From Sulfurihydrogenibium sp. YO3AOP1 (GTDB lineage Bacteria; Aquificota; Aquificia; Aquificales; Hydrogenothermaceae), in the NCBI RefSeq assembly GCF_000020325.1, contig NC_010730.1, positions 1,261,501 through 1,325,500 on the forward strand: 64,000 bases of DNA, read 5' to 3'. A program made the translations under genes and the position numbers. The first letter of the stretch is position 1. Each line of letters starts with the position of its first letter. The notes below the pieces were generated by a model that was not told the origin of the DNA, did no database searches, and was given only the letters and a program-made list of their open reading frames with translations. This document shows, one piece after another, positions 51,047 to 62,280 of this stretch.

Positions 51047-51652
51047 TTGGAATTTTTGGACTTTATTCTTCATATAGACAAATATTTAGACTTAATCATA
51101 CAAAATTACGGCAGTTTAGTTTATCTAATTTTATTTTTTATAATCTTTGCTGAAACGGGCTTCGTAATTACTCCATTTTTACCCGGAGACTCTCTCTTAT
51201 TTGTAGTTGGAAGCTTTGCAGGAAAGGGAAGTTTAAATTTTTGGACTGTTTATTTTTTGCTATTAATTGCAGCTATCTTGGGAAATTTAGTTAACTTTCA
51301 CATAGGCTACTATTTTGGAAATAAGCTTATAGAGAAAAATCTTGTTAAAAAAGAGTACATAATTCAAACTGAAAAGTTTTTTCAAAAACACGGTGGAAAG
51401 GCTGTAACCATCTCAAAATTTTTACCAATTTTTAGAACCTTCGTTCCATTTGTTGCAGGAATTGGTAAGATGGACAAAAGAGAATTTTTTGTCTATAACT
51501 TTATTGGTGGTTTTTTGTGGATTACACTGTTTTTAACTCTTGGATACTTTACAGGTAATTTACCATTTGTAAAAGAAAACTTTAGCTTATTTATATACGG
51601 AATTATTATAATTTCGATCTTACCGGCAGTTGTAAAAGCAATTAAAAAATGA
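51047..51652 (+). CDS. DedA family membrane protein
   Basis: A 201-residue protein of the DedA/SNARE-associated family, thought to move lipid carriers or phospholipids across the membrane using proton force. The family motifs are ETGFVITPFLPGDSLLF and the basic FLPIFRTFVPFVAGIGKM stretch, with the functional Arg. A TTG start follows AAGGAG. It overlaps comEC by 4 bases. Confidence 0.9.
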   Translation: MEFLDFILHIDKYLDLIIQNYGSLVYLILFFIIFAETGFVITPFLPGDSLLFVVGSFAGKGSLNFWTVYFLLLIAAILGNLVNFHIGYYFGNKLIEKNLVKKEYIIQTEKFFQKHGGKAVTISKFLPIFRTFVPFVAGIGKMDKREFFVYNFIGGFLWITLFLTLGYFTGNLPFVKENFSLFIYGIIIISILPAVVKAIKK

Positions 51653-52968
51653 TTTACCCTTTGGCAGTTTTATTTATAAATCTGTCCTTAGCTGTAATTT
51701 TAAACAAATATCTGAATTTAAACATCTCCGCCCTAATATCAATTTTAGTAATAATTTTATCCTTTGTCTTTAATGGCATTATAAGATTTTTAGTATTAAA
51801 CCTTGCAGTATTTTTACTTGGAATTAGTATTTCTTACAAAGAAAAACCAATGGTACAGACAAATCAACCAATTTTTGTAGAATGTGCAGTAAGTTCTTTT
51901 CCTGATTATACAAGATTTGGAAGTAAGTTTGACTGTAAAGTAATAAACTCATCAGAAAAACAGCTTATAAGTAAAACTTTTCCAGTTTTTGCAAAGTATG
52001 AAGAGAATATATATTTTTTATCAAGGATTGCTTTCTTAGGGAGAGCTAAAGAAAAAGACGGAAATTTAGTTTTAATGCCTACGAGATATTTTTTAAAAGT
52101 TGATAATTCTGACAACTTTTTATATCCGATTTTAAAATATCGTGAAAACTGTATTAGTAATTATAGACAAAATGCAATTAGTTATGAAACATTTCAGGTT
52201 GGCTCGGCTCTAGTATTTGGTGAAAGCAGATATTTAGATTTACAAGCTAAAAAGCCGTTTTATCAAACAGGATTAGCCCATCTAATAACTATTTCAGGCT
52301 CTCATATTGCAATATTATTTTTATCTTTAAGCTTTATACTTTTCTTTTTATCTGAAAGAAAAAGACTTATGATTCTTGGCTTAATTTTGCCTGTTTATGG
52401 AGTTTTAACAGGACTTGCTATTCCGGTCGTCCGTGCTGTTTTTATGAGTTTATTTTACATAATTTCTAAGCTCTTTTATCTAAAAAACAACAGTATAAAC
52501 ATTCTGTTTTTTACTGCTTTTATCTTTGTTTTCTTTAATCCGGAAAGTTTATTTTCTGTATCTTTTCAGCTCTCTTTTTTGGCAGTGTTTGGAATAATAC
52601 TAACTTTTGAAGTTTTTAAAGATTTAGAAAATTGGCAAAAAGTTTTAATTTCTTCACTTTTTGCAACGCTATTTACTCTGCCGATAATACTTTACTACTT
52701 TGGCAATTTCTCACCTACAACAATCTTTGCAACGCCGATAGCTTCACTACCTCTTTATCCACTACTTACAATTTCAGTTTTAAATTTACTTACAGGATTT
52801 GAAATTTCTTTTTTAGTTAAGATTATGGACTTTTTCACAGTAGTATTTATCCAGATAGTGAAATTTTTCAGCAGCTTAGGACTTTACTTTACAGGATTTA
52901 GCCCAAGCATATTGCTTATTTTTATCTATCTTGCTATACTAACTTTTATTTTAATTTACAATATTTAA
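51649..52968 (+). CDS. comEC: ComEC/Rec2-type competence protein, membrane part
   Basis: A 439-residue protein with an N-terminal hydrophobic region and a soluble OB-like part (about 65-165). The competence domain follows: GLAHLITISGSHIAIL, GLAIPVVRAVFMS and SVSFQLSFLAVFG. This channel brings single-stranded DNA into the cytoplasm during transformation. The C-terminal beta-lactamase-like domain of longer ComEC proteins is absent. The frame ends in two stops, and a second ORF follows at once in another frame. Confidence 0.88.
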   Translation: MIYPLAVLFINLSLAVILNKYLNLNISALISILVIILSFVFNGIIRFLVLNLAVFLLGISISYKEKPMVQTNQPIFVECAVSSFPDYTRFGSKFDCKVINSSEKQLISKTFPVFAKYEENIYFLSRIAFLGRAKEKDGNLVLMPTRYFLKVDNSDNFLYPILKYRENCISNYRQNAISYETFQVGSALVFGESRYLDLQAKKPFYQTGLAHLITISGSHIAILFLSLSFILFFLSERKRLMILGLILPVYGVLTGLAIPVVRAVFMSLFYIISKLFYLKNNSINILFFTAFIFVFFNPESLFSVSFQLSFLAVFGIILTFEVFKDLENWQKVLISSLFATLFTLPIILYYFGNFSPTTIFATPIASLPLYPLLTISVLNLLTGFEISFLVKIMDFFTVVFIQIVKFFSSLGLYFTGFSPSILLIFIYLAILTFILIYNI

Positions 52969-53371
52969 TAAAACTCAAAAGATTATAATATCTACGGCTT
53001 TAGCAGTTGTATTTTTGATTTTCAGTAAATCTGATTTATCTCCAAAAATCTATTTATTTGAAAATAAAGTTTATCCAGTAGTTTTATTCACAAACAATGG
53101 AAAATGCTATCTTTTTGCAGATTTTGAGTCAAAAAAGATTTTAAATATTATGAATAAAGAAGGCTGTGAGTATAAAGTTTTACTTACAGAAAAAAGAGAA
53201 AAGTTTTCAGATGAATTTTTATCAGAGTTTGACATTGTAAAAGATTTTATTTATCAAATTAGCTTTGAAAATATTCATTATAAAAAATGGATAAATCCAA
53301 TTTTGGCTGTTGATGGAAAAGTTTTTGAACTTAAAAATCAAGATTTGGTTATAATGGTTAATAATGATTAA
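52961..53371 (+). CDS. Small protein following comEC; possible detached C-terminal part
   Basis: A frame open from 52955 that encodes a membrane helix (KIIISTALAVVFLIFSK) and about 115 soluble residues (KIYLFENKVYPVVLF, GKCYLFADFESKK). There is no ATG, GTG or TTG before the helix; the first TTG (53015) lies within it. Its position and layout resemble the last helix and outer domain of a long ComEC, but it has no beta-lactamase metal motif. It may be a remnant separated by a frameshift, or a gene starting at ATA 52961. Function is uncertain. Confidence 0.5.
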   Translation: MFNKTQKIIISTALAVVFLIFSKSDLSPKIYLFENKVYPVVLFTNNGKCYLFADFESKKILNIMNKEGCEYKVLLTEKREKFSDEFLSEFDIVKDFIYQISFENIHYKKWINPILAVDGKVFELKNQDLVIMVNND

Positions 53372-53438
53372 CCTCATTTTAATAAAAGTTTAACATTGAT
53401 ATCATAAAATTATAAAAACTTTATAAGGAGGTTGTAGG

Positions 53439-53825
53439 ATGGTAGAAAACTTAATTCAAAACATTGAAAAAGCAATTGAGGCTGACAAACAAAAGCCAAA
53501 TCTTGGTATGATAGACCTTGAAAAGGCAAAAGAACTCTACAATAACGGTGCAATCATTTTAGATGTTAGACCACCAGAAAAAGTAAGCGGAAAAACTATG
53601 GAAGAAGCAGGCATTAAAAATGCTATGTATATACCAGTAGTAGAATTTACAAAACATTTAAACAGACTTCCACAAAATAAAGATGCTGTTATCATAACTA
53701 CATGCAACTTGGTAAAATTTGCAAACAGAGTTATGGGATATTTAGAAGCTCTTGGATACACAAATGTTTATGCTTTCGATGGCTCTACACAAGAATTAAT
53801 GGAAGCTTTAACTCAAAACAGTTAA
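53439..53825 (+). CDS. Rhodanese-like domain protein
   Basis: A 128-residue single rhodanese domain, with AIILDVRPPEK, AMYIPVVEF and the C-terminal YLEALGYTNVYAFDGS. The active-site loop is unusual: TTCNLVKFANRVM has the Cys but not the common CxxGxR pattern. It could be a sulfurtransferase or a sulfur-binding scaffold. AAGGAGG precedes the ATG. A strong hairpin terminator follows its stop. Confidence 0.82.
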   Translation: MVENLIQNIEKAIEADKQKPNLGMIDLEKAKELYNNGAIILDVRPPEKVSGKTMEEAGIKNAMYIPVVEFTKHLNRLPQNKDAVIITTCNLVKFANRVMGYLEALGYTNVYAFDGSTQELMEALTQNS

Positions 53826-53835
53826 TTAGATTTAT

Positions 53836-53860
53836 GGGGGGCAAAAAAACAGCCCCCTTT
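53836..53860 (+). terminator. Rho-independent terminator of the rhodanese gene
   Basis: GGGGGC pairs with GCCCCC across an A-rich loop and is followed by TTTGCTTTCT. It lies 10 bases beyond the stop. The gap that follows to 54068 shows no gene and only faint repeat traces (CGTCGGACTAAAGTTTTTAC). Confidence 0.8.
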
Positions 53861-54068
53861 GCTTTCTAAGAATTAAGTTAAAATGTATTAAATTTATCTA
53901 CTTAATAATCAACTACCAATCTTTACAATAGGCTCAAAACGAAACAAACAAACTTTCTTCTAATTAGAAGTCATTTTTTTATGTCTTACTTTTAAATAAG
54001 CCTTGATTCAAAATATAAAAAGAAAACCGTCGGACTAAAGTTTTTACTTGAATATTTTCATTTTGCAT

Positions 54069-54716
54069 TTAACTCTTTTTATCATGTTCACAGTACTTTA
54101 CAATCGGACATTCTTTACACTTAGGTTTAACAGGCTTACAAATGGTTTGTCCGAAGGCAACGAGAACAAAATTTATATCTTTCCAATATTTTTTAGGTAA
54201 TATCTTCATCAGCTTAAACTCGGTCTCTTCTGGATTTTTGGTTTTTACTAAGCCAATCCTGTTTGATATTCTGTGAACATGAACATCTACACATATAGCA
54301 GGTTTTCCAAAACCTTCCGATAAAACTAAATTTGCGGTTTTTCTTCCAACACCTTTGAAAGACAAAAGCGTTTCTAAATCGTCAGGGACCTTAGAATTAA
54401 ATTTTTCAACAAGTATTTTTGAAATCTCTTTTATAATCTTTGCTTTATTTCTATAAAATCCTACTGGATAGATTAATTTTACTATTTCTTTTTCAGATAG
54501 TTTTAAAATTTTTTCTGGTGTATCTGCAACTTTAAAAAGTCTATCACTTGCTTGAGCTGTTATTTGGTCTTTTGTTCTAAGGCTTAAAATGGTAGAAATC
54601 AATATTTTAAATGGGTCATTTCCATTTCTACCCATAAATGCAACTACAGGTGCATTCCAATTTTTACTTTCTTTTTTTAGTATTTTAAAAGCTTTTTCAA
54701 ATGTTTTTAAGTCCAT
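54069..54716 (-). CDS. nth: Endonuclease III
   Basis: A 215-residue DNA glycosylase/AP lyase for oxidised pyrimidines. The helix-hairpin-helix with the catalytic Lys is [16 protein letters not shown], and the catalytic Asp is in [13 protein letters not shown]. The C-terminal cluster [17 protein letters not shown] has the Cys spacing for a [4Fe-4S] cluster. GAGGAAAATT precedes the ATG. Confidence 0.95.
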   Translation of the reverse strand: MDLKTFEKAFKILKKESKNWNAPVVAFMGRNGNDPFKILISTILSLRTKDQITAQASDRLFKVADTPEKILKLSEKEIVKLIYPVGFYRNKAKIIKEISKILVEKFNSKVPDDLETLLSFKGVGRKTANLVLSEGFGKPAICVDVHVHRISNRIGLVKTKNPEETEFKLMKILPKKYWKDINFVLVAFGQTICKPVKPKCKECPIVKYCEHDKKS

Positions 54717-54775
54717 AATTTTCCTCTATTTTAGAGTTATGTTAAAATTTTACAAAATACGAGAGGAGGTAAGCA

Positions 54776-56152
54776 ATGGAATTTCTAAGGAAAAAAGAAT
54801 ATAAACAAGTAGAAACCAAATTAAAAAGAAGTTTGGGCTTTTGGGATTTAGTTTTTATTGGAGTTGGTGGAATTATAGGTGCAGGTATTTTTGTAATCAC
54901 GGGACAAGCGGCAGCAAGTTATGCAGGACCTGCAATTGTTTTATCTTTCATTTTTTCTGCTATTGCTATAGGAATTACAGCTCTTGTCTATGCAGAATTT
55001 AGCTCATCTTTTCCAGTTTCTGGAAGTGCTTACAGTTATACATATGCCACACTTGGAGAGATTATAGCTTGGCTTGTTGCTTGGAATATTTTACTGGAGT
55101 ATGGAGTTGCTACTGCGGCGGTTGCTACAGGTTGGTCTGGATATCTACGAACCTTTTTAGAAAAAAACTTTGGATTTACTCTACCGGTTGAACTAACAGG
55201 TGCTTTTGATCCAAGTAAAGGAACTGTTATTGACCTATTTGCTTTCTTAGGTGTTATCGGTGTTTTTGTTTTACTGACAATTGGAATTAAAGAAAGTGCA
55301 AAAGTAAACTCTGCAATAGTAATACTTAAATTAGCAATTTTGATTGCTTTTATCATTGTTGGAATTAAGTATGTAAAATTAGAAAATATCACTTCTGACT
55401 TTTTACCATACGGATGGAAAGGTGTTTGGACTGCAGCGTCTTTAATAGTTTTTGCATATCTTGGATTTGATGCTATCTCTACATTGGCAGAAGAGACAAA
55501 AGACCCACAAAAAACCATGCCAAAAGGCTTAATAACAGCTCTTGGAATTAGTACTGTTTTATATATAGCTGTCTCTTTTGTACTGGTAGGAATGCTTAAT
55601 TATAAATCTTATGAAGGAAAGCCTGATTCTCTTGCCTATGCTATGTATCAAGTAAATGAAAAATGGGTTGCTGACTTTATTTCTATTGGTGCGGTCATAA
55701 CCATTACAAGTGTAATGATTGTTATGGGACTTGGTTTTACAAGAGTTATGTATGCATTATCAAGAGACGCACTTTTCTTTAAAACTTTTTCGGATGTTCA
55801 CCCTAAATTTGGGACTCCGTATAAAGCTTCTATTGTTGGTGGTTTATTTTTATCTATATTGGCTGGAATTTTGCCTTTAAAAGTTTTAGCAGAGCTTGTA
55901 AATATTGGGACATTATTTGCATATTTCATGGTAGGAATTGCAGCAATAGTTGTTAGAAAGGATTCAAACTATAATCCATTATTCAAAGTTCCTGCCCCGA
56001 ATTTACTCCTTCCTTTAAACGTTGTATTCTTGCTTTTAATAATGGCAGGTTTACCAATGGATACGTGGTTAAGATTTTTTATATGGAGTTTTATCGGATT
56101 GCTTATTTATGCTTTATACGGATTTAAAAATAGTAATTTAGGTGGAAGGTGA
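54776..56152 (+). CDS. APC-superfamily amino acid permease (CAT/YfnA-like)
   Basis: A 458-residue transporter with about twelve helices. The first helix carries [15 protein letters not shown], the substrate-binding loop of the APC fold, and helix 6 shows [16 protein letters not shown]. This is the pattern of cationic-amino-acid-transporter-like permeases. The substrate is not predictable. GAGGAGG precedes the ATG. It is divergent from nth. Confidence 0.88.
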   Translation: MEFLRKKEYKQVETKLKRSLGFWDLVFIGVGGIIGAGIFVITGQAAASYAGPAIVLSFIFSAIAIGITALVYAEFSSSFPVSGSAYSYTYATLGEIIAWLVAWNILLEYGVATAAVATGWSGYLRTFLEKNFGFTLPVELTGAFDPSKGTVIDLFAFLGVIGVFVLLTIGIKESAKVNSAIVILKLAILIAFIIVGIKYVKLENITSDFLPYGWKGVWTAASLIVFAYLGFDAISTLAEETKDPQKTMPKGLITALGISTVLYIAVSFVLVGMLNYKSYEGKPDSLAYAMYQVNEKWVADFISIGAVITITSVMIVMGLGFTRVMYALSRDALFFKTFSDVHPKFGTPYKASIVGGLFLSILAGILPLKVLAELVNIGTLFAYFMVGIAAIVVRKDSNYNPLFKVPAPNLLLPLNVVFLLLIMAGLPMDTWLRFFIWSFIGLLIYALYGFKNSNLGGR

Positions 56153-56271
56153 GAAGTATTTAAAAGTCATCATTTTCACTTTATTAGATGAAATTTTATA
56201 ACGATAAACATCACCGTTAAATTGAATTTATGCTAAAATTTAACATAAAAATACGAAATACGGAGTTTTTC

Positions 56272-57945
56272 ATGAGAAGTGATGAGATTAAAAAAGGGAT
56301 AGAAAGAGCACCACACAGAAGCTTGCTTAGAGCCTGTGGACTTAAAGAAGAAGATTTTGGAAAACCATTTATCGGCATTGCTAACTCTTACATAGATATA
56401 ATACCCGGACACGTTCATCTTCAAGAATTTGCAAAAATCGTTAAAGAAGCTATCAGAGAAGCAGGGGGAGTTCCATTTGAGTTTAACGTGATCGGCGTTG
56501 ATGATGGAATAGCAATGGGACACTCTGGAATGTTTTATTCGCTGCCAAGTAGGGAGCTAATAGCTGATAGTGTAGAAACGGTTGTTCAAGCACATAAATT
56601 AGACGGATTAGTCTTAATACCAAACTGTGATAAGATCGTACCTGGAATGATAATGGCTGCTGCAAGGGTCAATATTCCTACAATCCTTGTAAGCGGTGGA
56701 CCTATGGCAGCAGGTCATACATCAGATGGAAAACCAATAGACCTTGCTACGGTTTTTGAGGCTGTCGGTGGAATAAAAAAAGGATTGATAGATGAAAAAC
56801 AATTGATAGACATAGAAACTCATGCTTGTCCTACATGTGGTTCTTGTTCTGGAATGTTTACTGCAAACTCTATGAACTGTCTTGCAGAAGCTCTTGGAAT
56901 AGCATTACCTGGAAATGGTTCAATTCTTGCTATAGACCCAAGAAGAAAAGAATTGGCAAAACAAGCAGGAAGGCAAATAGTAGAGCTTGTTAAAGCTGGA
57001 TTAAAATTTAGAGATATAGTTAATCAAGAAACTATTGAAAATGCATTTACTCTTGATATTGCAATGGGTGGCTCATCAAATACTGTTTTACACCTACTTG
57101 CCATTTCGCATGAAGCTGGAATAGAATTTCCGATGGAGAAAATAGATGAAATTTCACGAAAAACACCAACTCTTTGTAAATTAGCCCCAGCTTCCCAGTA
57201 TCATATGGAAGACTTAGATAAAGCTGGTGGAATTTATGCAATCTTAAAAGAGCTTTCTAAAAAGAATTTACTACATTTAGACAGACCAACAGTTTTGATG
57301 AAAACTATCGGAGAAGCAATAAAAGATGCAGAAATAAAAGACACAAATGTAATAAGACCTTTAGAAAATCCTTACAATGAAACAGGCGGTCTTGCAGTAT
57401 TGTTTGGAAATCTTGCACCGGATGGAGCAGTTGTAAAGGCTGCCGCAGTAGACCCAAAAATTTTAGTCCACAGAGGAACAGCTGTAGTATTTGACAGTGA
57501 GGAAGAGGCAATAGAAGGCATTACAAACGGAAAGGTAAAAGAAGGAAATGTTGTTGTGATTAGATACGAAGGTCCAAAAGGTGGACCAGGAATGAGAGAG
57601 ATGCTGGCTCCTACTTCAACAATCATGGGAATGGGACTTGGAGATAAAGTCTCATTAATCACAGATGGAAGATTTTCTGGGGCTACAAGAGGAGCTTGTA
57701 TAGGACATGTTTCTCCAGAAGCTGCAGCAGGTGGTCCTATCGGAATTGTCCAAAACGGAGACGAAATTTTAATAGATATACCAAATAGAAAAATTGAACT
57801 TTTAATATCTGAGCAAGAGTTTGAAAGAAGAATGAAAGAGTTTAAACCAAAGAAAAAAGAAATACCAAGCCCATGGCTAAGAAGATACTCTAAATTTGTC
57901 ACATCGGCAAACAAAGGTGCAATTTTAAGCGATGAATGCAGTTAA
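56272..57945 (+). CDS. ilvD: Dihydroxy-acid dehydratase
   Basis: A 557-residue Fe-S enzyme for branched-chain amino acid synthesis. Cluster ligands fall in [11 protein letters not shown] and [14 protein letters not shown]. The Mg and active-site segment is [21 protein letters not shown]. The start MRSDEIKKG follows CGGAG. An ATG 42 bases earlier has no ribosome site. metK starts 10 bases after its stop, so both share a transcript. Confidence 0.95.
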   Translation: MRSDEIKKGIERAPHRSLLRACGLKEEDFGKPFIGIANSYIDIIPGHVHLQEFAKIVKEAIREAGGVPFEFNVIGVDDGIAMGHSGMFYSLPSRELIADSVETVVQAHKLDGLVLIPNCDKIVPGMIMAAARVNIPTILVSGGPMAAGHTSDGKPIDLATVFEAVGGIKKGLIDEKQLIDIETHACPTCGSCSGMFTANSMNCLAEALGIALPGNGSILAIDPRRKELAKQAGRQIVELVKAGLKFRDIVNQETIENAFTLDIAMGGSSNTVLHLLAISHEAGIEFPMEKIDEISRKTPTLCKLAPASQYHMEDLDKAGGIYAILKELSKKNLLHLDRPTVLMKTIGEAIKDAEIKDTNVIRPLENPYNETGGLAVLFGNLAPDGAVVKAAAVDPKILVHRGTAVVFDSEEEAIEGITNGKVKEGNVVVIRYEGPKGGPGMREMLAPTSTIMGMGLGDKVSLITDGRFSGATRGACIGHVSPEAAAGGPIGIVQNGDEILIDIPNRKIELLISEQEFERRMKEFKPKKKEIPSPWLRRYSKFVTSANKGAILSDECS

Positions 57946-57955
57946 GGAGCGATAG

Positions 57956-59071
57956 ATGAAAACCATTCAAAGCGCAGAAAGTGTATGTCTTGGACATCCG
58001 GATAAAATAGCAGACATAATAGCAGATGCTATATTAGACGACCTTATTTCAAAAGACCCCTATACAAGAGCATCAGTAGAAGTGTTAGTAACGATGGGGC
58101 TTGTACATGTTGCAGGAGAAATTTCAACAGATGCATACGCTGATATACCAACTATCGTAAGGAATACATTGATAGAGATAGGCTACACTAAACCCGAGTA
58201 TGGATTTGATGGATACACGGCAGGAGTAATTACAACCATAAACGATCAAAGCCCGGAGTTATCCCTTGGACTTCCTTCAGATAAAGCCGGGGATAGCTGT
58301 ATAGTTGTAGGATATGCTACCAACGAAACAGAAAACTACATGCCGCTTGCGTCTAATATTGCCAATGAAATAACAAAAAGAATAAATACATTAAGAAAAG
58401 AAAATATAGTCCCATTTTTAAGACCGGATGGTAAAGCTATTGTGTCTGTTGAATATGAAAATGGAAAACCTAAAAGAGTAAACAGCATAGCAGTTATGGT
58501 CCAACATGAGCCATATATAACAGAAAGAGAAATAAAAGAAGTGATTATGGAAGAAGTTATAAAAAAGTTAAAGTATAGTAATTATATTGACAATAAGACT
58601 AATATTATCATTAACCCACTTGGAAAGTTTATAATAGGTGGACCTATGGCAGATACAGGACTAACTGGAAGAAAAATATCTGCAGATGCATATGGAACAG
58701 CATGTCCTAATGGCGGAAGTGCCTTTTCCGGTAAAGACCCGACAAAGGTAGATAGGTCTGCTTCCTATTTCGCAAGATATATAGCTAAAAACATTGTAGC
58801 AAACGGATTAGCTGAACAATGTAAAGTAGAAATGGTTTTTGCAATAGGTATGGAATATCCAATTGTTGTTAATATTTCGAATTTTGAAGATGAAAAAATT
58901 GTAAAAAATCTTTACAAATTTTCTGTTAATGATATAATAGAGATGTTAGATTTAAGAAAGCCTAAATATAGAAAATGTTCTATGGAAGGACATTTTGGAA
59001 TTAATTCGGATGAATACACATGGGAAGAAGTAGGAGATACTTTTAAAAAGCTAATGGGGGATATTCTATGA
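57956..59071 (+). CDS. metK: S-adenosylmethionine synthetase
   Basis: A 371-residue enzyme making SAM from methionine and ATP. Motifs are SVCLGHPDKIADIIADA, the phosphate-binding GGSAFSGKDPTKVDRS and TGLTGRKISADAYG. The substrate-loop GYATNETENYMPLA is also present. AAGGAGCGATAG precedes the ATG. SAM use yields methylthioadenosine, which mtnB and mtnD in this window would help recycle. It overlaps the next gene by 4 bases (ATGA). Confidence 0.95.
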   Translation: MKTIQSAESVCLGHPDKIADIIADAILDDLISKDPYTRASVEVLVTMGLVHVAGEISTDAYADIPTIVRNTLIEIGYTKPEYGFDGYTAGVITTINDQSPELSLGLPSDKAGDSCIVVGYATNETENYMPLASNIANEITKRINTLRKENIVPFLRPDGKAIVSVEYENGKPKRVNSIAVMVQHEPYITEREIKEVIMEEVIKKLKYSNYIDNKTNIIINPLGKFIIGGPMADTGLTGRKISADAYGTACPNGGSAFSGKDPTKVDRSASYFARYIAKNIVANGLAEQCKVEMVFAIGMEYPIVVNISNFEDEKIVKNLYKFSVNDIIEMLDLRKPKYRKCSMEGHFGINSDEYTWEEVGDTFKKLMGDIL

Positions 59072-59499
59072 ACAAGGAAAAAGATTTAAAATTCTATGAT
59101 TTTGAAGTTTTTAAAGCATTGATAGAAATAGAGATTGAAAGAATTAATAGATACAAAAAATCATCACAATTCTCTATAGCTTTTTTATATTTTCCAGCTA
59201 TTACAAATCTATTAATGGAAAAAAAACCAAAAGATATTGATATAGTCTTTAAACTAAGAGAAAATTTAAGAAGTGTAGATGTAATTTCACCTGTTGATGA
59301 AGATTTTGTCTTCTTATTTTTACCGGAAACAGATAAAAAACAAGTCGGCACATTGGTAGAAAGATTAAAAAAATTTACAGATATAAATTTTGTAGAAGGA
59401 GTAGTTTCTTATCCAGAAGATGGAAAAACTGCAAGAGAGCTGTTTGATAAGATGGTTCAAATTATGAATGATAAGCTTATTCCTATTATTGAAATTTAA
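59068..59499 (+). CDS. Degenerate GGDEF-fold protein
   Basis: A 143-residue protein whose pattern follows a GGDEF domain: an early EIERINRYKKSSQFSIAFLY, then LRENLRSVDVISPVDEDFVF in place of R..D...R.GGDEF, and a final VSYPEDGKTARELFDKM. The catalytic signature reads PVDED, so diguanylate cyclase activity is unlikely. It may bind a nucleotide or act by protein contacts. It is coupled to metK by an ATGA overlap. Confidence 0.7.
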   Translation: MNKEKDLKFYDFEVFKALIEIEIERINRYKKSSQFSIAFLYFPAITNLLMEKKPKDIDIVFKLRENLRSVDVISPVDEDFVFLFLPETDKKQVGTLVERLKKFTDINFVEGVVSYPEDGKTARELFDKMVQIMNDKLIPIIEI

Positions 59500-59824
59500 A
59501 AGAGTGCTACTAAAAAAATTTAAGATTTATAATTGTATGGGTTATGTTATCGTTTTATATTTGTAAGAAACATTTTATTTTTACTTATTTGTCATTCTGC
59601 AGCCGGTGAAGAATCTCCTACTTTTTGCCTCTACAATGTCATTCTAAGCGTAAGCGAAGAAGCTCCTGTTTTTCTCTTTAAAAGAATAGGAAATCCTTCG
59701 GACTAAAGTTCTCAGAATGAGAGAAAAATGTAAAGTTATATCTACATATACATTCTACAACTTAAAAAATTTTAGAACACTTTCAACCCATCTTAAAAAA
59801 TTGACAAATAAATGAAAAATCTAA
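59500..59824. repeat. Repeat-filled gap with both repeat types
   Basis: About 59592-59720 holds a module: GTCATTCTGCAGCCGGTGAA, GAATCTCCTAC, a second TGTCATTCTAAGCG start, and AATCCTTCGGACTAAAGTTC, TCAGAATGA. From 59733 to 59782 follows the second repeat type (AAAGTTATATCTACATATAC, ATTCTACAACTT, AATTTTAGAACACT). No gene is supported. Confidence 0.68.
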
Positions 59825-59856
59825 TCTAAAAAGAAAGGGAGTCTTTAGCTCCCTTT
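59825..59856 (-). terminator. Rho-independent terminator of thiC
   Basis: On the minus strand AAAGGGAG pairs with CTCCCTTT over a 7-base loop and is followed by CTTTTTAGATT. It lies about 10 bases beyond the thiC stop. Confidence 0.8.
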
Positions 59857-59866
59857 GGTGGATTAA

Positions 59867-61246
<1,380 letters not shown>

Positions 61247-61277
61247 TTAATAAATAATTCTGCATTAAGGAAGATGG

Positions 61278-61382
61278 CTTGGAGGTTTTCTCAAGCCCGC
61301 TTCCCTACGGCAGCATTACCTGCATCAGGTTCTAAGGGTATATTCTCAGGCTGTCTTTTTAAGACAACCACCCCCGCGGCTT
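61278..61382 (-). promoter_or_regulatory. TPP riboswitch with anti-Shine-Dalgarno platform
   Basis: The minus strand carries the THI-box landmarks in order: GCGGGGGTG, CTGAGAATATACCC, GAACCTGATGCAGGTAATGC and CGTAGGGAAGCGGGCTT, with AAGCC...GGCTT closing the base stem. Just downstream, CCTCCAAG (61285-61278) is the exact complement of the thiC ribosome site CTTGGAGG (61245-61238), 32 bases away. Binding of TPP would therefore favour hiding the ribosome site, which is control at translation. No terminator hairpin with a T run is seen. Confidence 0.94.
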
Positions 61383-61775
61383 ATTGCAACTTAATATATA
61401 ATATATATTCAATCATTTCAATAGCTTTTGTATGCAAAACATCATAAATGTAAAGTAAAAAGTAACAAAGATAAGATAAATGTTAACCATACCTCACGAA
61501 GCTTGAGCTACGAATCTACTAAATTTTTCATTGTTTAATGATTTAATATTGGTTGAGAAATTCAATAAAAGTAGGGGATTCTTCCCACGGCTGCAGAATG
61601 ACAAATGAGCTTATTCTTTTTCTGATGCTTATCATTCAACCTTTCGCTATCATTCTGAGGGCTTTAGTCCGAAGAATCTCCTCTTTTGATTTTTTGATTT
61701 GAAAAGAAAAACAGGAGATTCTTCGCTGACGCTCAGAATGACGATGTTGATTTTTGGAACATCCTTTTGTCCTTC
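61383..61775. repeat. Repeat-filled gap
   Basis: The thiC promoter must lie in 61383-61440, but I see no clear boxes. A full module spans about 61648-61742, from ATCATTCTGAGGGCTTTAGT through GGAGATTCTTCGCTGACGCT to CAGAATGACG, with the tail TTGATTTTTGGAACATCC. A partial piece with GGCTGCAGAATGACA lies at about 61588. No gene is supported. Confidence 0.66.
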
Positions 61776-61804
61776 TTGCATTGAATTTAATTTTAGGATA
61801 AAAT
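61776..61804 (+). promoter_or_regulatory. Promoter of the CopD-like/rrf2/lipB unit
   Basis: TTGCAT (61776-61781), a 17-base spacer and TAAAAT (61799-61804) stand 26 bases before the first ATG. The three following genes are tightly packed, so this promoter probably serves all of them. Confidence 0.6.
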
Positions 61805-61829
61805 TGTCTTTAATTTTAAGGAGTTTCCT

Positions 61830-62279
61830 ATGAAAGAATTAGTCTTAACAATTCATATAATTTTAGCTACATTGTGGATAGGCGGTATGCTTTTTATGGT
61901 TTTTGTACTATCTCCATACGTCAGAAATCTACCAAACAGTGTTGAGGTATTTCAAAAAGTTGGAAAAAGATTTTCTATTATTGGTACGTTTATAGGTTTA
62001 CCTTTGCTTTTTATTACCGGAATAGGAAATATGCATAATTTAGGTATTTCTTTTAACGATTTGATAAACAGGACTTCCGCGTATGCATCAACGCTTCATG
62101 ACAAAATTCATCTTTTCTTGCTAACTTTCTTTTTAGCAGTATTGCATGACCTATACTTTGGTCCAAAATCCCATTTAAATGAAAAGTTTAGGATAATGAC
62201 ACGAATTATTGGAATAATTAATCTCATAATTGGAGTGGTTATTATCTATTATGCAGCAAAATTGAGATTTGGGGGTTAA
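61830..62279 (+). CDS. CopD/DUF4149-like membrane protein
   Basis: A 149-residue protein with four membrane helices. The first contains TIHIILATLWIGGMLFMVFV, a His and Trp-Ile-Gly-Gly pattern shared with CopD-type proteins. Further His residues lie in MHNLG and LHDKIHLF. It may bind heme or copper. The assignment is by pattern only. AAGGAG precedes the ATG. The Rrf2 regulator follows after 1 base. Confidence 0.65.
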   Translation: MKELVLTIHIILATLWIGGMLFMVFVLSPYVRNLPNSVEVFQKVGKRFSIIGTFIGLPLLFITGIGNMHNLGISFNDLINRTSAYASTLHDKIHLFLLTFFLAVLHDLYFGPKSHLNEKFRIMTRIIGIINLIIGVVIIYYAAKLRFGG

Positions 62280-62280
62280 A

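Noticed and set aside
55036-55518. 160-codon antisense frame inside the amino acid permease gene
   Set aside because: It is the shadow of a strong coding gene on the other strand, with a low-complexity Ser/Thr/Ile composition.
57372-57914. 180-codon antisense frame inside ilvD
   Set aside because: It is a shadow frame; ilvD is certain from its Fe-S motifs.
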